Part shown: piece after piece, positions 44,453 through 58,700 of the stretch
How the letters are laid out: the number at the start of each line of letters is the position of its first letter
Numbering within the stretch: position 1 is the first letter of the stretch
Origin: Pycnopodia helianthoides
Taxonomy: Eukaryota > Echinodermata > Asteroidea > Forcipulatida > Asteriidae
Direction: 5' to 3'
NCBI GenBank assembly: GCA_032158295.1
Contig: JASTWB010000040.1
Coordinates: 51,318-115,317, forward strand
DNA length: 64,000 nucleotides
Translations under genes and position numbers: made by a program
The notes under the pieces: model-generated
Database searches by the model: none
Told to the model about the DNA's origin: nothing
The model's input: only the letters and a program-made list of their open reading frames with translations

Positions 44453-47384
44453 TTGGGGAAAAAAAAAAAAAAAAAAAAAATTTTAAACCCAAATAAATTT
44501 GTCCCAAATGTAAAGACAGGGTCCAAATTTGGGAGGACTCCTGAAAAAAAAGGGGTTTAGGGTTTGAGGTTTGGGGGTTTTTTTTTTTTGGAAAAGTTTT
44601 AAAAAATTTGGGAAAAATTTTAAGGGGGGCGGGGGGGGGGGGGGGGTTTGGGGGGGGGGGTTGGGGGGGGTTTTTTTTTTTTTGGGGGGAAATTGAAAAT
44701 AAACCAATTTTTTTTAAATTTGGGGGGGTTTTGGTGTCAACTGTGGTGCCCTGGTCTCCCGGGCCCTTTAAGAAAAAAGGGTTTAGGGTTCGAGACCGGG
44801 GGGTTTTTTTTTTTTTTTTTTTTTGGAAATTGAAAAGAAAAAAAATTTAAAAAAAATTTGAAATTTAATTTCCCAAAGTAGTTTCTATCAAAAGTTAAAA
44901 AGGGGAGCAGTGGGCCCGTGGCAGGATTTGGTTTTCTCTAAAGAAAAAGGTTCAGGGTTTCGGACCAAAAGGGGTTTTTTTTTTTTTGGGGAAAAAGAAA
45001 AAAAAAATTAATTAAATTTGAAATTTAACCCCAACGTAAATTAGTCAAAAAAATTTTAAGAGGCAGTGGGGCCCCGTGGAACCCTGATCGAAGAAAAAAA
45101 GGGTTAGGGTTTTGGGCCTGGAAAGGGTTTTTTTTTTTTTTTTTTTTTTTTTGAAAAATTTAAAAAAAAAAATAAAAATTTAAATTTTAAATTAAACCGA
45201 ACGTAGTTAGTCAAAAGTGGGAAAGGGGCACAGTGGTTCCGTGGAGGATCGACTCCGGGGAAAAAGGTTCAGGTTTTTAAAACCTGGGGGGGTTTTTTTT
45301 TTTTTTTTTGGAAAAATTTAAAAAAAATAAAATTAAAATTTTTAAATTTTAACCCCAACGAGGGTTTGTCAAAGGGGTAAGAGGCAGGGTTTCCCGGGTT
45401 TTTTCCTTTACTCTAAAAAAAAAGGTTCAGGGTTGAGGGCCCTGAATTTTTTTTTTTTTTTTGGAAATTGAAAAAAAAATAAAAAATTAAATTTTAAATT
45501 TAAACCCCAAAGAAGGGTTAAATCAAAAATGTAAGGGGCCCGCATGTGGGCCGTGGCGACATGACTTAAAGAAAAAAGGTTTAGGGTTTGAACCCCGGGG
45601 GTTTTTTTTTTTTTGAAATTGAAAAAAAATAAAATTAAAAAAATTTTAAATTTAACCGAAGTAGTTACCAAAAGTGTTAAAAGGGGAAACAGTGGTCCCG
45701 GGGAGGAAATTTGATTGAAGAAAAAGGGGTTTTAGGGGTTTGGGACCCCGGAAAGGGTTTTTTTTTAAATTTTGGAAAAATTTAAAAAAAAAAAAATTTT
45801 AATTTAAATTTTCCCCAAAGTTCCCCCAGTCCAAAAATGTAAGAGCAGGTGGTCCAGGGTAGGATCCGACTTTAAGAAAAAGGTTTTAGGGTTGAGACCG
45901 GAGGGTTTTTTTTTTATTTTGGGAATTTTAAAAAAAAAAAATTTTAAATTTTAAAATTTTCCCCAACGTAGTCTAGTCAAAAATGTAAGAGCGCAGTTGG
46001 GCCCGGGCCCCGGATCGTCTAAGAAAAAGGTCGGGTTAGGCCCCGGAAAGGGTTTTTTTTTTTTTTTTTGGGAAAATTTAAAAAAAAAAAAAAAAAATTT
46101 TAAATTTAACCCAACGTGGGCTATCAAAAAAATTTTAAGAGCAGCGTGGTTCCCGTGGAGGGCCCTCTGGGTTTAAAAAGGTTTTTGGGGTTTTTGATGG
46201 GGGGGTTTTTTTTTTTGGAAATTGAAAAAAATAAAAAAAATTAAAATTTTAAATTTAACCCAAAGTTTGCAATTAAAAAAAGGTAAGGCCAGCAGTGGCC
46301 CGTGGAGGATCCCGATCTAAAGAAAAGGTTAGGTTCGAGACCCTGTAGGCTTTTTTATTTTGGGAAAATTTAAAAAAAAAAAATTTAAAAATTTTAAATT
46401 TTTAACCCCAACTTAAATCTAAAAAAAGTGTAAGAGCGCAGTGTCCAGTGGAGGGCTTGATCGGAAAAAAAATTTTTGGGTTTTAGACCCCGAAAAGGGG
46501 TTTTTATTTTGGAAAATTAAAAAAAATAAAATTTAAAATTTTAAATTTTAACCCAAAAGTAGTTAAACAAAAGGTAAAAAGCCAGTGGTCAGGAGGATCC
46601 TGATCTAAAAAAAAGGGGTTCCGGGGTTTGAGACCCCGAAGGTTTTTTTTTTTTTGGGAAAATTTTAAAAAAAAAAAAAAATTTAAAATTTTAAAATTTT
46701 AACCGAAGTAGTCTAGCAAAAAAGTAAAAAGCAGGGGTGGGGCCAATGGCAGGGTCCGACTCCAAGAAAAGGCAAAATTCAAACCCTGGGGGGTTTTTTT
46801 TTTTTGGAAATTGAAAAAAAAAAAAATTAAATTTTTAAAAATTTTAAGGAAAAGGTTTTAGTCAAAAAATGTAAAAAGCACAGTGGTCCAGTGGGCCCGG
46901 ATTGACTTTTGAAGAAAAAGGTTTAGGGGTTTGGACCCCGGGGGTTTTTAAATTTTGGGAAAAAAAAAAAAAAAAAAAAATTTAAAATTAAAGGAAAGTG
47001 TTAGTCAAAAAAATAAGGCAGCGTGGCCAGTGGCAGGGCTCCGACTCTTAAAAAAGGCAGGTTGAGACCGAGGTTTTTTTTTTTTTTTGGGAAAATTTAA
47101 AAAAAATAAAAATTTAAATTTTGAAAAATTTTAACCCCAAAGTTTGTTATCAAAAGTGTAAAGCAGCAGTGTTCCCGTGGAGGACTCCTGATTGAAAAAA
47201 AAGGGTTAGGGTTCGAGACCGGAAATTTTTTTTTTTTTGGGGAAATTTTTAAAAAAAAAATTAATTAAAATTTTAAAATTTAAAACCAAACGAATTTTTG
47301 TCAAAAGTGAAGAGCAGCATTTGGGCCCGTGCCCGGGCTCCCGACCTTAAAAAAAAAGGTTTTAGGGTTCAAAACCCCCCGGGG

Positions 47385-47428
<44 letters not shown>

Positions 47429-48153
47429 ATTTTTGAAATTTTTAAAATAAAAAAAATAAAAAAAATTTTAAATTTAACCCCAAGTAGTCTAGTCAAAAAA
47501 TTAAAAGCAAACAGTGGCCGTGGCCCGGGGCTTCCCGAACTCCCCCAAAAAAAGGTTAGGGTTGAGACCCGGAAAGGGGGTTTTTTTTTTTGGGAAATTA
47601 AAAAAAATTAAAAAATTTAAAATTTTAAAATTTTAAGAATGGGTTTTCAAAAAATTTTAAGAGCGCTGGTTCCCGTGGTAGGAAATCCGATCGGAAAAAA
47701 AAGGTTAGGGTTTGAGGGGCCCCCAAGGGGGTTTTTTTTTGGAAAATTTAAAAAAAAAAAAAAAAAAATTTTAAATTTTAACCCCAAGTGGGCTAATTTA
47801 AAAGTGTAAGAGCCGCCCTGGTCCAGGGGCCCGGAACTCCTAATCTGAAGAAAAAGGTTCCGGGTTTTGAGACCCCGAGGGGTTTTTTTATTTTGGAAAT
47901 TGAAAAAAAAAAAAAAATTTTAAATTTAAAACCCCAAGTGGGCTATCAAAAGTGTAAGCCGGGAGTGGAGTGGTTTAAATCCTGATCCCAAAGAAAAAGG
48001 GTTTTGGGGTTTGAGACCCCGAAGGTTTTTTTAAATTTTTTTGGGAAAAAGAAAAAAAAAAATTAAAAATTTAAAATTTTAAAATTTTAACCGAAGTAGT
48101 TTATCAAAGTGTAAAGCGAAATGGCCAGGGAGGACTCCGACCCCTGAAAAAGT

Positions 48154-48191
<38 letters not shown>

Positions 48192-51100
48192 GTTCGAGGG
48201 CCCGGAAAGGTTTTTTTTTTTTTTAAAAGAAAAAAAAAATAAAATTTAAATTTGAAATTTAAACCCCAAAATGCTTTGTCAAAATTAAAAAGCAGCATGG
48301 TCCAGTGGCCGGATCCCGACCTTTGGGAAAAAGGTTCCGGGGGTTTGAGACCAGGGTTTTTTTTTTTTTTTGAAATTTTTAAAAAAAAAAAAAAATTAAA
48401 TTTAAATTTAATCCGGGGGAAATGGGCCCCAATTAAAAAGGTTGTTTAAAAGGGACAAAAAAAGGTTTCCAAAATTAAAAGGACTTCCCCAAAACTCCCC
48501 AAGGGGAAAAAGGGGTTTCCCCGGGGGGTTTCAACCCAAAGGGGTTTTTTTTAAATTTGGAATTTGGGAAAATTAAATAAAAAAAAATTAAAATTTTAAA
48601 AATTTTCCCCAACGTGGGCAATCAAAAGTGTAAGGCAAACAGTGGTCCCCAAAATGGGGGGGGGACTCCCGCCCCTTTAAAAAAGGGTTTAGGGTTCGAG
48701 ACCCCGTGGCTTTCTTATTTTTGAAATTGAAAAAAAATAAAATTAAAATTTTAAATTAACCCCACGTTGTCCATAAAAAAGTTTTTAAAAGCGCAGGGTC
48801 CAGGGCCCGGAAATCCTGACTCTGAAGAAAAAGGTTCGGGTTCGAGACCCCGAAAGGGGGTTTTTATTTTGGAAAATTTAAAAAAAAAAAAAAAAAAATT
48901 TTAAATTTTAACCCCAAAGGGTTCCTCAAAAGGTAAAAAGCACATGGTCCCGTTGGCGGACCCTGGGCTTAAGAAAAAAAGGGTTTTTGGGGTTTGAGAC
49001 CCCGGGGAAGGTTTTTTTTTTTTGGAAAAAGAAATAAAAAAAATTTAAAAAATTTTAAATTTAACCGAAGTAGTTTTTTTTTAAGGGGGCAAAAGGGGTA
49101 AAGCGCGGGGGTCCAGGGGGACCCTGACCCTGAAAAAAAGGGTTTAGGGGTTTGAGACCCGGGGGTTTTTTTAAATTTTGGAAAATTTTAAAAAAAAAAA
49201 AATTAAATTTGAAAATTTTAACCGAAGTAGTCTAGCAAAAGTTTTAAGAGCAGCAATGGTCCCTGGAAAGGGCCCCCTGACTTTTAAAAAAAAGGTTCAG
49301 GGGTTTGGGAAACCCCGTGGGGTTTTTTTTTTTTTTTGGGAAAAAGAAAAAAAAAAAAAAAAAATTTTAAATTTTAAAACCCCCAAAGTAGGGCAGTCAA
49401 AAATGTAAGAGCACCGTGGGCCCGTGGCAAAACTCCTCCCCCTGAAAAAAAATTTTAGGGTCAGACCCTGAAAGGGGGGGCTTATTTTGGAAAATTTTAA
49501 AAAAAAAAAAATTAAAATTTTAAATTTAACCCCAAAGTAATCCAGTCAAAAGTGTAAGAGCAGCAGGGGCCCCGTGGCCCGGTTTCCCGCCCCGGGGGAA
49601 AAAGGTTAAAGGGGGCGAGCCCTGAATTTTTTTTTTTTTTTAAATTGGGAAAAAAAAATTTAAAAATTTAAAATTTTTAAAATTTTAACCCCAACGTGGG
49701 GCTAATTTAAAAGTGGAAGAAACAGCAGTGGTCAAAGGCAGGACTCCTACTCTAAGAAAAAAAAAAAGGGGTTTGAGACCCCGGAATTTTTTTTTTTTTT
49801 TGGAAATTGAAAAAAAAATAAATTTTTTTTTAAAATTTTAAATTTAAACCCCAACCCTGGGCTAGGTTTAAAAGTGTAAGAGCAGCAGTGGTCCATGGAG
49901 GGCTCCTGACTCTGAAAAAAAGGTTCAGGGTTGGGAAACCCCGAAGGGTTTTTTTATTTTTGGGAAAAAAGAAAAAAAATAAAAAAAAAAAATTTTAAAA
50001 AATTTTAAACCCCAACGGGTCTATTCCCAAAAATGTAAGAGCAGCAGTGGCCGGGAGGAAATCCGGGTTGAAAAAAAAGGTTAGGGTTCGAGACCTGAAG
50101 GGTTTTTTATTTTGGAAATTGAAAAAAAAAAAAAAAAATTTTAAAAATTTTAAAACCCCAAAAGTTCCCATTTAAAAGGTAAGGGGCAGCAGGGGGCCCT
50201 GGAGGGCTCCCGCTTGAAAAAAAGGTTTTTGGGGTTTGGACCCTGGGTTTTTTTTTTTGGAAAATTTAAAAAAAAATAAATTAAAAATTTTAAAAATTTT
50301 AAACCCAAAAAGTTTTTTTTGTAAAAAATGAAAGCAGCAGTGGCCCAGTGGCAAATCCTGACTCTAAAGAAAAAGGTTTTAGGGTTCGAGACCCTGAAAA
50401 TTTTTTTTTTTTTTTGGAAAATTTAAAAAAAAATAAAAAAATTAAATTTTAAATTTTAACCAAAAGTAGTCTAGCAAAAAGGGGGTAAAGGCAGTTTTCC
50501 AAGGGGTTCTCCGACTCTAAAAAAAAAAAGGGTTTAAAGGGGTTTGAGACCCTGAAGGTTTTTTTTTTTTTGGAAAATGAAAAAAAAAATAAAATTAAAA
50601 TTTGAAAATTTAACCGAACGTAGTCTAGTCAAAAGTGTAAGAGCAGCAGTGGGGCCAGTGGCAGGACTCCGAATTTTTGAAGAAAAAGGTTCAAAGGGTT
50701 TTGAGACCCCGGAGGTTTTTTTTTTTTTTTTTTGAAAAATTTAAAAAAAATAAAAAATTAAAAATTTTAAATTTAACCCCAAAATTTCTAGTCAAAAGTG
50801 TAAAAAAGCAAGGGAGTGGTCCCCTGGCAGGGGCTCCGACTCCGAAGAAAAAGGGGGAGGGTTTTGAGACCCCGGATTTGGGTTTTTTTTTTGGAAATTG
50901 AAATAAAAAATAAAATTAAATTTGAAATTTTTAACCCCCAAAGTGGGCCCAGTCAAAAGGGAAAAGCAGCAGTGGTCCCGTGGAGGGTCCTGCCCCTGAA
51001 GAAAAAGGTTTAGGGTTCGAGACCCTGTAGGTTTCTTAAATTTTTTAAATTTAAAAAAAATAAAATTAAATTTGAAAATTTTTAACCCGTAGTAGTCCAG

Positions 51101-52696
51101 TCAAAAGTGTAAGAGCAGCCTGGTCCAGGGGAGGGGCTCCCGACTCTGAAAAAAAAAGGTTCAGGGTTTTGAGAAAACCGAAATTTTTTATTTTTTAAAA
51201 AGAAAAAAAAAAAAAAAAAAAATTAAAATTTTCCCAAAGTGGGCCATCAAAAGGTAAGGGGCAACAGTGGGCCCGTGGCGGGTCCTTAAATCTGAAGAAA
51301 AAGGTTTTGGGGGTTTGAGACCCCGGGGGTTTTTTTTTTTTGGAAATTGGAAAAAAATTTTAAAAATTAAATTTTTAAATTTAACCCCAAAAGTTAGTCA
51401 AAAGTGTAAAGCGCAGTTTGGCCCAAGGCAGGGCTCCTGACTCCGAAAAAAAAGTTTAGGGGTTTTGAGACCGGAAATTTTTTTTTTTTTTGGAAAATTT
51501 AAATAAAAAAAATTTTAAAAATTTTAAATTTAACCCCAAAAATTGTCTAGTCCCAAAAATGGAAAAAGCGCATTGTCCCTGGAGGGCCCCCTGCTTGAAG
51601 AAAAAAGGGTTTGGGGGCGAGACCCCGGGGTTTTTATTTTGGAAATTTTTAAAAAAAAAAAAAATAAAAATTTAAATTTAACCCAACGGGTCTAGTCAAA
51701 AGTGTAAGAGGCCCCCCCCCGCAGTGGTCCAGTGGCAGGAATCCGGGCCTTAAGAAAAAGGTTCAGGGGTTCGGACCCTGAAGGGGGTTTTTATTTTTGG
51801 GAAAATTGGGAAAAAAAAATAAAAAAAATTTTAAATTTAACCGAAAAAAAGTCTAGTCAAAAATGTAAAAGGGAGCAAAAGGGGCCCGTGGCAGGGGCTC
51901 CTGAAATTAAAAAAAAAGGGTTCCCGGGGTTTTTAGCCCCCGTAGGGGGTTTTTTTTTTTGGGAAAATTTAAAAAAATTTAAATTTTTAAATTTGAAAAA
52001 TTTTAAACCCCAAAGAGTTATCCAAAAATTAAGAGCAGCAGTGGTCCAGTGGCCTTTACCCTGATCTAAAAAAAAAGGTTAGGGTTGAGATTTTAAATTT
52101 TTTTTTTTTTGGAAAATTTAAAAAAAATAAAATTAAAATTTTAAATTTAAACAAAAAGTGGGTTTTTCAAAAGGTAAGAGCGCAGTGGTCCCCCCTGGTT
52201 TAAATTTGACTCTAAAAAAAATTTTTAGGGTTCGCGACCCCGAAAATTTTTTTTTTTTTGGAAAATTTAAAAAAAAAATAAAATTAAATTTGAAATTTTT
52301 AACCGAACGTAGTCTGGGCCAAAAATGTAAAAGGGACATGGTCCCTGGGAGACTCCGACCTTTAAGAAAAAGGGGTTAGGGTTTGAGACCCCCAGGTTTT
52401 TTTTTTTTTTTTTTTAAATTTAAAAAAAAAAAAATTAAATTTGAAAATTTAAACCGAATAGGCTAGTCAAAATGTAAGCACAGTGGGCCCGTGGCCCGGG
52501 CCGACTCCCAAAAAAAGGTTCAAGTTCGGACCCCGGAGGGTTTTTTTTTTTTGGAAATTGAAAAAAAAAATAAAATTTAAAATTTTAAAAATTTTAACCC
52601 CCAAAGTATTTTGTCCCAAAAATGTAAGAGCGCAAATGGGCCAGTTGGAGGATCCTGACTCCCGAAGGGAAAAAAAACAGGGTTCGAGAACCCCGG

Positions 52697-52728
<32 letters not shown>

Positions 52729-55700
52729 GGAAAAATTTAAAAAATAAAATTTAAAAAAAAATTTTAAAAATTTTAACCCCAAAGAAATCAAATTAAAAGA
52801 GTGAGCCCAGTTTTCCCGTCCGGGCTCCCGCTCTGAAGAAAAGGTTCAGGGTTCAAAACCCCCGGAGGGGATTTTTTTTTTTTTTAAAATTTAAAAAAAA
52901 TAAAATTTAATTTAAAAATTTTTTCCGAATAGTTGTCCAAAAGTTTTAAGGGGCGCGTTTTCCCTGGCAGGACCCTGACTCTGAAAAAAGGGGTTTAGGG
53001 TTCGAGGGCCCCGGAGGTTTTTTTTTTTTTTGGAAATTTGGGGGCAAAAAAAAATTAATTTTGAAATTTAACCAACGTGTAAGTTAAAAAAAGGGAAGAG
53101 CAGCAGTGGTCCAGTGGGAGGATCCCGCCTTTAAAAAAAAGGTTCGGGTTTTGGACCCCGTAGGTTTTTTATTTGGAAAAAGGAAAAAAAAAAAAAAAAA
53201 AAATTTAAATTTAACCCCAACGTGGTCTAGTAAAAATGAAAAAAGGGGCAGTGGTCAGTGGAGGACTCCCGATCTGGGGAAAAAGGTTAGGGGTTTTGAG
53301 ACCCTTTGGGTTTCTTATTTTTTAAAAATTTAAAATAAAAAAAAATTAAATTTTTAAATTTTAACCCCCAAGTAGTTGGGCAAAAGTGTAAGGGGCACAG
53401 TGGTTTCCCGGGGCAGGAAAACCCCGACTCTAAAGAAAAGGTTTAGGGTTTAAAACCCTGTAGGGTTTTTTTTTTTGGAAATTGAAAAAAAAAAAATTAA
53501 ATTTGAAAAAAATTTAAACCCCAAACGAGTCTTCAAAAGTGTAAGAGAAACAGTGGTCCATGGCATGGGCTCCTGGCTTGAAAAAAAAGGTTCGGGTTTT
53601 TAGGGCCCCTTTGGGTTTTTTTATTTTTTTAAATTGAAAAAAAAAAAATTAAAATTTTAAATTTAACCCGAAATTTGTCTAGTCAAAAATGTAAGGGGCA
53701 GCATGGGGGCCCGTGGAGGATTTCCGGGCTTGAAAAAAAAGGTTCAGGGGTTTGAGAATGTAGGGTTTTTTTTTTTTTTTAAAAATTTTAAAAAAAAAAA
53801 AATTAAATTGGGAAAATTTTTCCCGAACGTTGGGCTGTCAAAAGTGTTAAAAAGCCCATGGTCCCGTGGAGGACTCCCGAATCGAAAAAAAAAGGTTTGG
53901 GTTTGGACCCCGTAGGGTTTTTTTTTTTTTGGAAAATTTAAAAATAAAAATTTTAAAATTTTAAACCCCAAATAGTCTTGTCAAAAATGTAAGGCGCATT
54001 TGGGCCCGTGGCAAATCCCCTTAAAAAAAAAGGGGTTTGGGTTCGGGGACCTGAAAGGTTTTTTTTTTTTTTTTGGGAAAATTTAAAAAAAAAATTAAAA
54101 ATTTAAAATTTTAAATTTAAACCCCCCCCGTTTAGTCAAAAAAGGGCAGCACGTGGGCCAGTGGCAGGGGCTCCCGACTCTAAGAAAAGATTTAGGGTTT
54201 TTGAGGGCCTGTTGTTTTTTTTTTTAAGGGAAAAGGGAAAAAAAAAAAATTAAATTTTAAAAATTTTAACCCAAAGTGGTTTGTAAAAAGTGTAAAACAG
54301 CATGGTCCGTGGAGGCCCCCTGGGGTTTAAAAAAGGTTCAGGTTCGAGACCCGAAAGGGTTTTTATTTTTGGGAAAATTTAAAAAAAAAAAAATTAAAAA
54401 ATTTTAAATTTTTAACCCCAAAAGTAGTCTAGTCAAAAGTGTAAAGCAGCATGGGCCCGTGGCGGAACCTGACTTGAAAAAGGTTTAGGGTTCGAGACCC
54501 TGGGGAAGGGTTTTTTATTTTTGGGTTTTAAAAAAAAAAATTTTTAAATTTTAAATTTTTTCCCCCAACGTAGTCTAGTTTTTAAATGTAAGAGCAGCCG
54601 TGGTCCAGTGGCAGGGTTCCCGACTTGAAGAAAAAGGTTCAGGGTTCGAGACCCCGAAATTTTTTTATTTTGGGGGAAAATTTAAAAAAAAAAAATTAAA
54701 AAAATTTTAAAAATTTTAACCCCAAGAGGTCTAGTCAAAAAATGTTAAAAAGCAACATGGTCCCTGGGAGACTCCTGACTTGAAAAAAAAGGTTTTAGGT
54801 TCGAGACCCCGAAAAGGTTTCCCTTTTTTTTGGAAATTTAAAATAAATAAAATTAAATTTTAAAATTTAAAACCCCCAAAGTAGTCTGGGCCAAAAAATG
54901 TAAGAGCAGCAGTGGTCCATGGAAACTCCGACTTAAAGAAAGAGGTTCAGAGTTCAAGGGCCCGTAGGGGTTTTTTTTTTTTTGGAAATTGAAAAAAAAA
55001 TAAAAATTTAAAATTTTAAATTTTTAAACCCAACGTATCTAGTCAAAAATGTAAAAGCAGCGTGGTTTTTTCCCGTGGAGGACTCCTAATCTGAAGAAAA
55101 AAAGGGTTCCGGGGTTTGAGACCCCGTTTGGGTTTTTTTTTTTTGAAATTGAAAAAAAAAAAAAATTAAATTTTAAATTTTAAAACCAAAAGTGGGAGTC
55201 AAAAGTGTTTAAAAGCACATTTGGGCCATGGTTTGGCCTGACCTGAAAAAGGTTTAGGGTTTCGAGGAAACCCGAAAGGTTTTTTTTTTTTTTGGGGAAA
55301 TTTAAAAAAAATAAAAATTTAAAATTTTAAATTTAAACCCCAAAGAGTCTAGTCAAAGTGTAAAGGCAGCAGTGGTTCCCGTGGAGGGTCCTGATTTGAA
55401 GAAAAGGGCAAGGGGTTTGAGGGCCCGTAGGTTTTTTTTTTAAAAATTGGGGAAAAAAAAAAAAAAAAAAAAAATTTTAAACCCCCCTAGTTTAGTTAAA
55501 AGGTTAAGAGCACATTTTGGTGGAAAAATCTGTTTTGGGAAAAAAAAGGTTTAGGGGTTTGAGACCCCAAGGGTTTCTTAAATTTTTTAAATTGAAAAAA
55601 ATAAAAAAAATTTGAAAATTTTAAACCCCAACGTGGGTTTGTCAAAAGTGTAAAGCACAGTGGTTCCCGTGGAGGACTCCCGGCTCTGAAAAAAAGGTTT

Positions 55701-58700
55701 AGGGTTCCCCAGACCCTGTAGGCTTTCCTTTTTTTTGGGAAAATTTAAAAAAAAAAATTAAATTTGAAATTTTTAAACCCCAACGTTAGTCTAGTCAAAA
55801 ATTTTAAAGCAGCAGTGGTTCCAGTGGATGATCCTTGACTGCCAAAGAAAAAAGGTTCAAAGGGGTTTGGGCCCTTAGGGGGTTTTATTTTTTTAAAATT
55901 TAAAAAAAATTTAAAAATTTAAAATTTTAAATTTAACCCAAAGTGGGTTTGTCAAAAATTTTAAGAGCAGCAGTGGTCCGTGGGAGGAAACCTGACCCCG
56001 AAAAAAAAGGTTTAAGGGTTGAGACCCTGAAAGGGGGTTTTTTTTGGAAATTGAAAAAAAAAATTAAAAAAAAAAAATTTAACCCGAAAAGTGGGCTAAA
56101 TCAAAAGTGTAAGGGGGGCAGTGGTCCAGTGGCCCGGACTCCTGAAACTGAAGAAAAATTCAGGTCGAGACCCCAAGGGTTTTTTTTTTTAAATTTTAAA
56201 AAAAAATAAAATTAAATTTGAAATTTTAACCCAACGTATCTAGTTAAAAGTGTAAAACCCGGTTGTCCAGTGGCAGGACTTGACTTAGAAGAAAAAAAAG
56301 GGTTTGGGTTGAGACCCCCAAATTTCTTTTTTTAGGAAAATTTAAAAAAAATAAAATTTTAAAATTTTAAATTTAAAACCCAAAGTAAGTCTAGTTAAAA
56401 GTGAAGGGGCAGCTTTTTCCCGTGGGATACTCCTGATTAAAAAAAAAGGTTTAGGGTTCGAACCCTGAAGTTTTTTTTTTTTTGGAAAAATTGGAAAAAA
56501 AAAAAATTAAAAATTTTAAAATTTAAAGAAGAGTCCAAATAAAAAATTTTTAACCAGCAGTTGTCCTGGCAGGGCCCTGATCTGAAAAAAGGTTCAGGTT
56601 GGACCCGTAGGCTTTCTTATTTTTGGGAATTTTAAAAAAAAAAAAAAAAAAAAAAAAAGAAATTTAAACCCCAACGTTGGGGAGTCAAAAATGTTAAGAG
56701 AGGGGGGTCCGGGGGCATTACTCCTGTTTGAAAAAAAGGTTTTAGGTTTGAGAACCCCAAAGGTTTTTTTTTTTAAAATTTTGGAAAAAGGAAAAAAAAA
56801 AAAAATTTGAAAAATTTTAACCCCAAGTGGTCAAATTTTAAAAAGGGAAAGCAGCAGTTGGGCCATGGCAGGACCCTGATTGAAAAAAAAGGTTCAGGGT
56901 TTTGGACCCCGGGAAAGGGGTTTTTATTTTGGAAAATTTAAAAAAAAATAAAAAAATTTTAAAAATTTTTTCCCAAGTGGGCTAAATCAAAAGTGGGGGA
57001 GCGCAGTGGGAGTGGAGGATCCGACTTGAAGAAAAAGGTTCAGGGTTCGAACCCCCAAGGTTTCCCTTTTTTTTGAAATTGAAAAAAATTAAAAATTAAA
57101 ATTTTAAAATTTTAAACCCCAAGTAGGGTTGTCCCAAAAATGTAAGAGCAGCAGTGGGGCCCGTGGCAGACTCCCGGGCTTGAAGGAAAAAGGTTTTTTG
57201 GTTTGGACCGTAGGTTTCTTATTTTTTTTAAAATTTAAAAAAAAAAAAAAAAAATTTTAAATTTAACCCGAAAGTAGTCCCAGTCAAAATGTTAAAAGCA
57301 GCATTTGGGCCCGTGGCTTTTCTCCTGACCCCAAAAAAAAAGGTTCAGGGTTGGGGACCCCGAAGGGTTTTTTTTTTTTTTTTGGAAAATTGGGAAAAAA
57401 AAAAAATTAAAATTTTAAAATTTTAAACCCAAAGCGTCTAGTTTAAAAGTGTAAGGGGGCGTGGTCCAGTGGAGGCTCCCGACTTGAAAAAAAAGGTTTA
57501 AAGGGTTTTTTTTGGGGAAAAAAAAAAAAAGGGGGGGGGGAGGAGGGGGAGGGGAAGGGGGAGGGGGAGACCCCGAAGGGTTTTTTTTTTTTTGGAAAAT
57601 TTAAAAAAAAAAAAAAAAAAATTTTAAAAATTTTAACCCCCAAGTTGGGTTTGTAAAAGTAAGAGCAAACATGGTCCCTGGGAAATCCCGAATTAAAAAA
57701 AAAAGGTTTTAGGGGTTTGAGGGCCCCAAAGGTTTTTTTTTTTTGGAAAATTTAAAAAAAAAAAATTTTTAAAATTTTAAATTTAACCCCCAAACGGGGT
57801 CTAGAAAAAGTGGGAAGAGCAGCAGGGTCCCGGGCAAGGGCTCCGACTTGAAGAAAAAAAGGTTTAGGGGTTTAGCCCCGTAGGTTTCTTATTTTGGAAA
57901 TTTAAAAAAAAATTAAAAAAAATTGAAATTTAACCCGAAGGGTCAGTCAAAAGTTTAAGAGCCGCGTGGTTTCCCGGGTTTGGAAAATTGACCTGAAGAA
58001 AAAGGTTTTGGGGTTTGAGAACCCGAAGGGTTTTATTTTGGAAATTGAAAAAAAAAAAAAAAAAAAAGAAATTTAACCCCAACGTGGTTTAGTCAAAAGT
58101 TTTAAGAGAGATTGGTCCAGTGGAGGGTCCTGATCTAAAAAAAAAGGTTAGGGGTTTTGAAACCCCCAATTTTTTTTTTTTTGAAATTGAAAAAAAAAAA
58201 TTAAAATTTTAAAATATTTTTAAATGTAAAACCCGGGGGAACGCAAAAATTAGGGGCTTAAGGGTTTTTTTTGGTTAAAACACAAAGCAGTGTCCAGGGG
58301 CAGGCTCCTGACTTTTTGAAGAAAAAGGGTTTAGGGTTTTGAGAATTTTAGGCTTTTTATTTTTTTTTTTTGAAAAAAAAAAAAAAAAAAAAAAAAGGAA
58401 AATTTTAACCCGGAAAACGTAGTCTAGGGTAAAAAAGTTTAAAAAAGCAGCAAAAAAGGTCCGTGGCAGGGGTTTCCCCATTTTAAAAAAAAAGTTCAGG
58501 GTTTAGACCCCGAAGGGTTTTTTTTTTTTTTTTGGGAAAATTTAAAAAAAAAAAAAATTTAAAATTTTAAAATTTTAAAAAATACGTGGTTTGTAAAAAG
58601 TGAGGGCAGCGTGGGCCATGGGAGGACCTTTACTCTAAAAAAAAAGGTTGGGTTCGAGACCCGAAGGGGTTTTTTTTTGGGGGGGGTTGAAAAAAAAAAT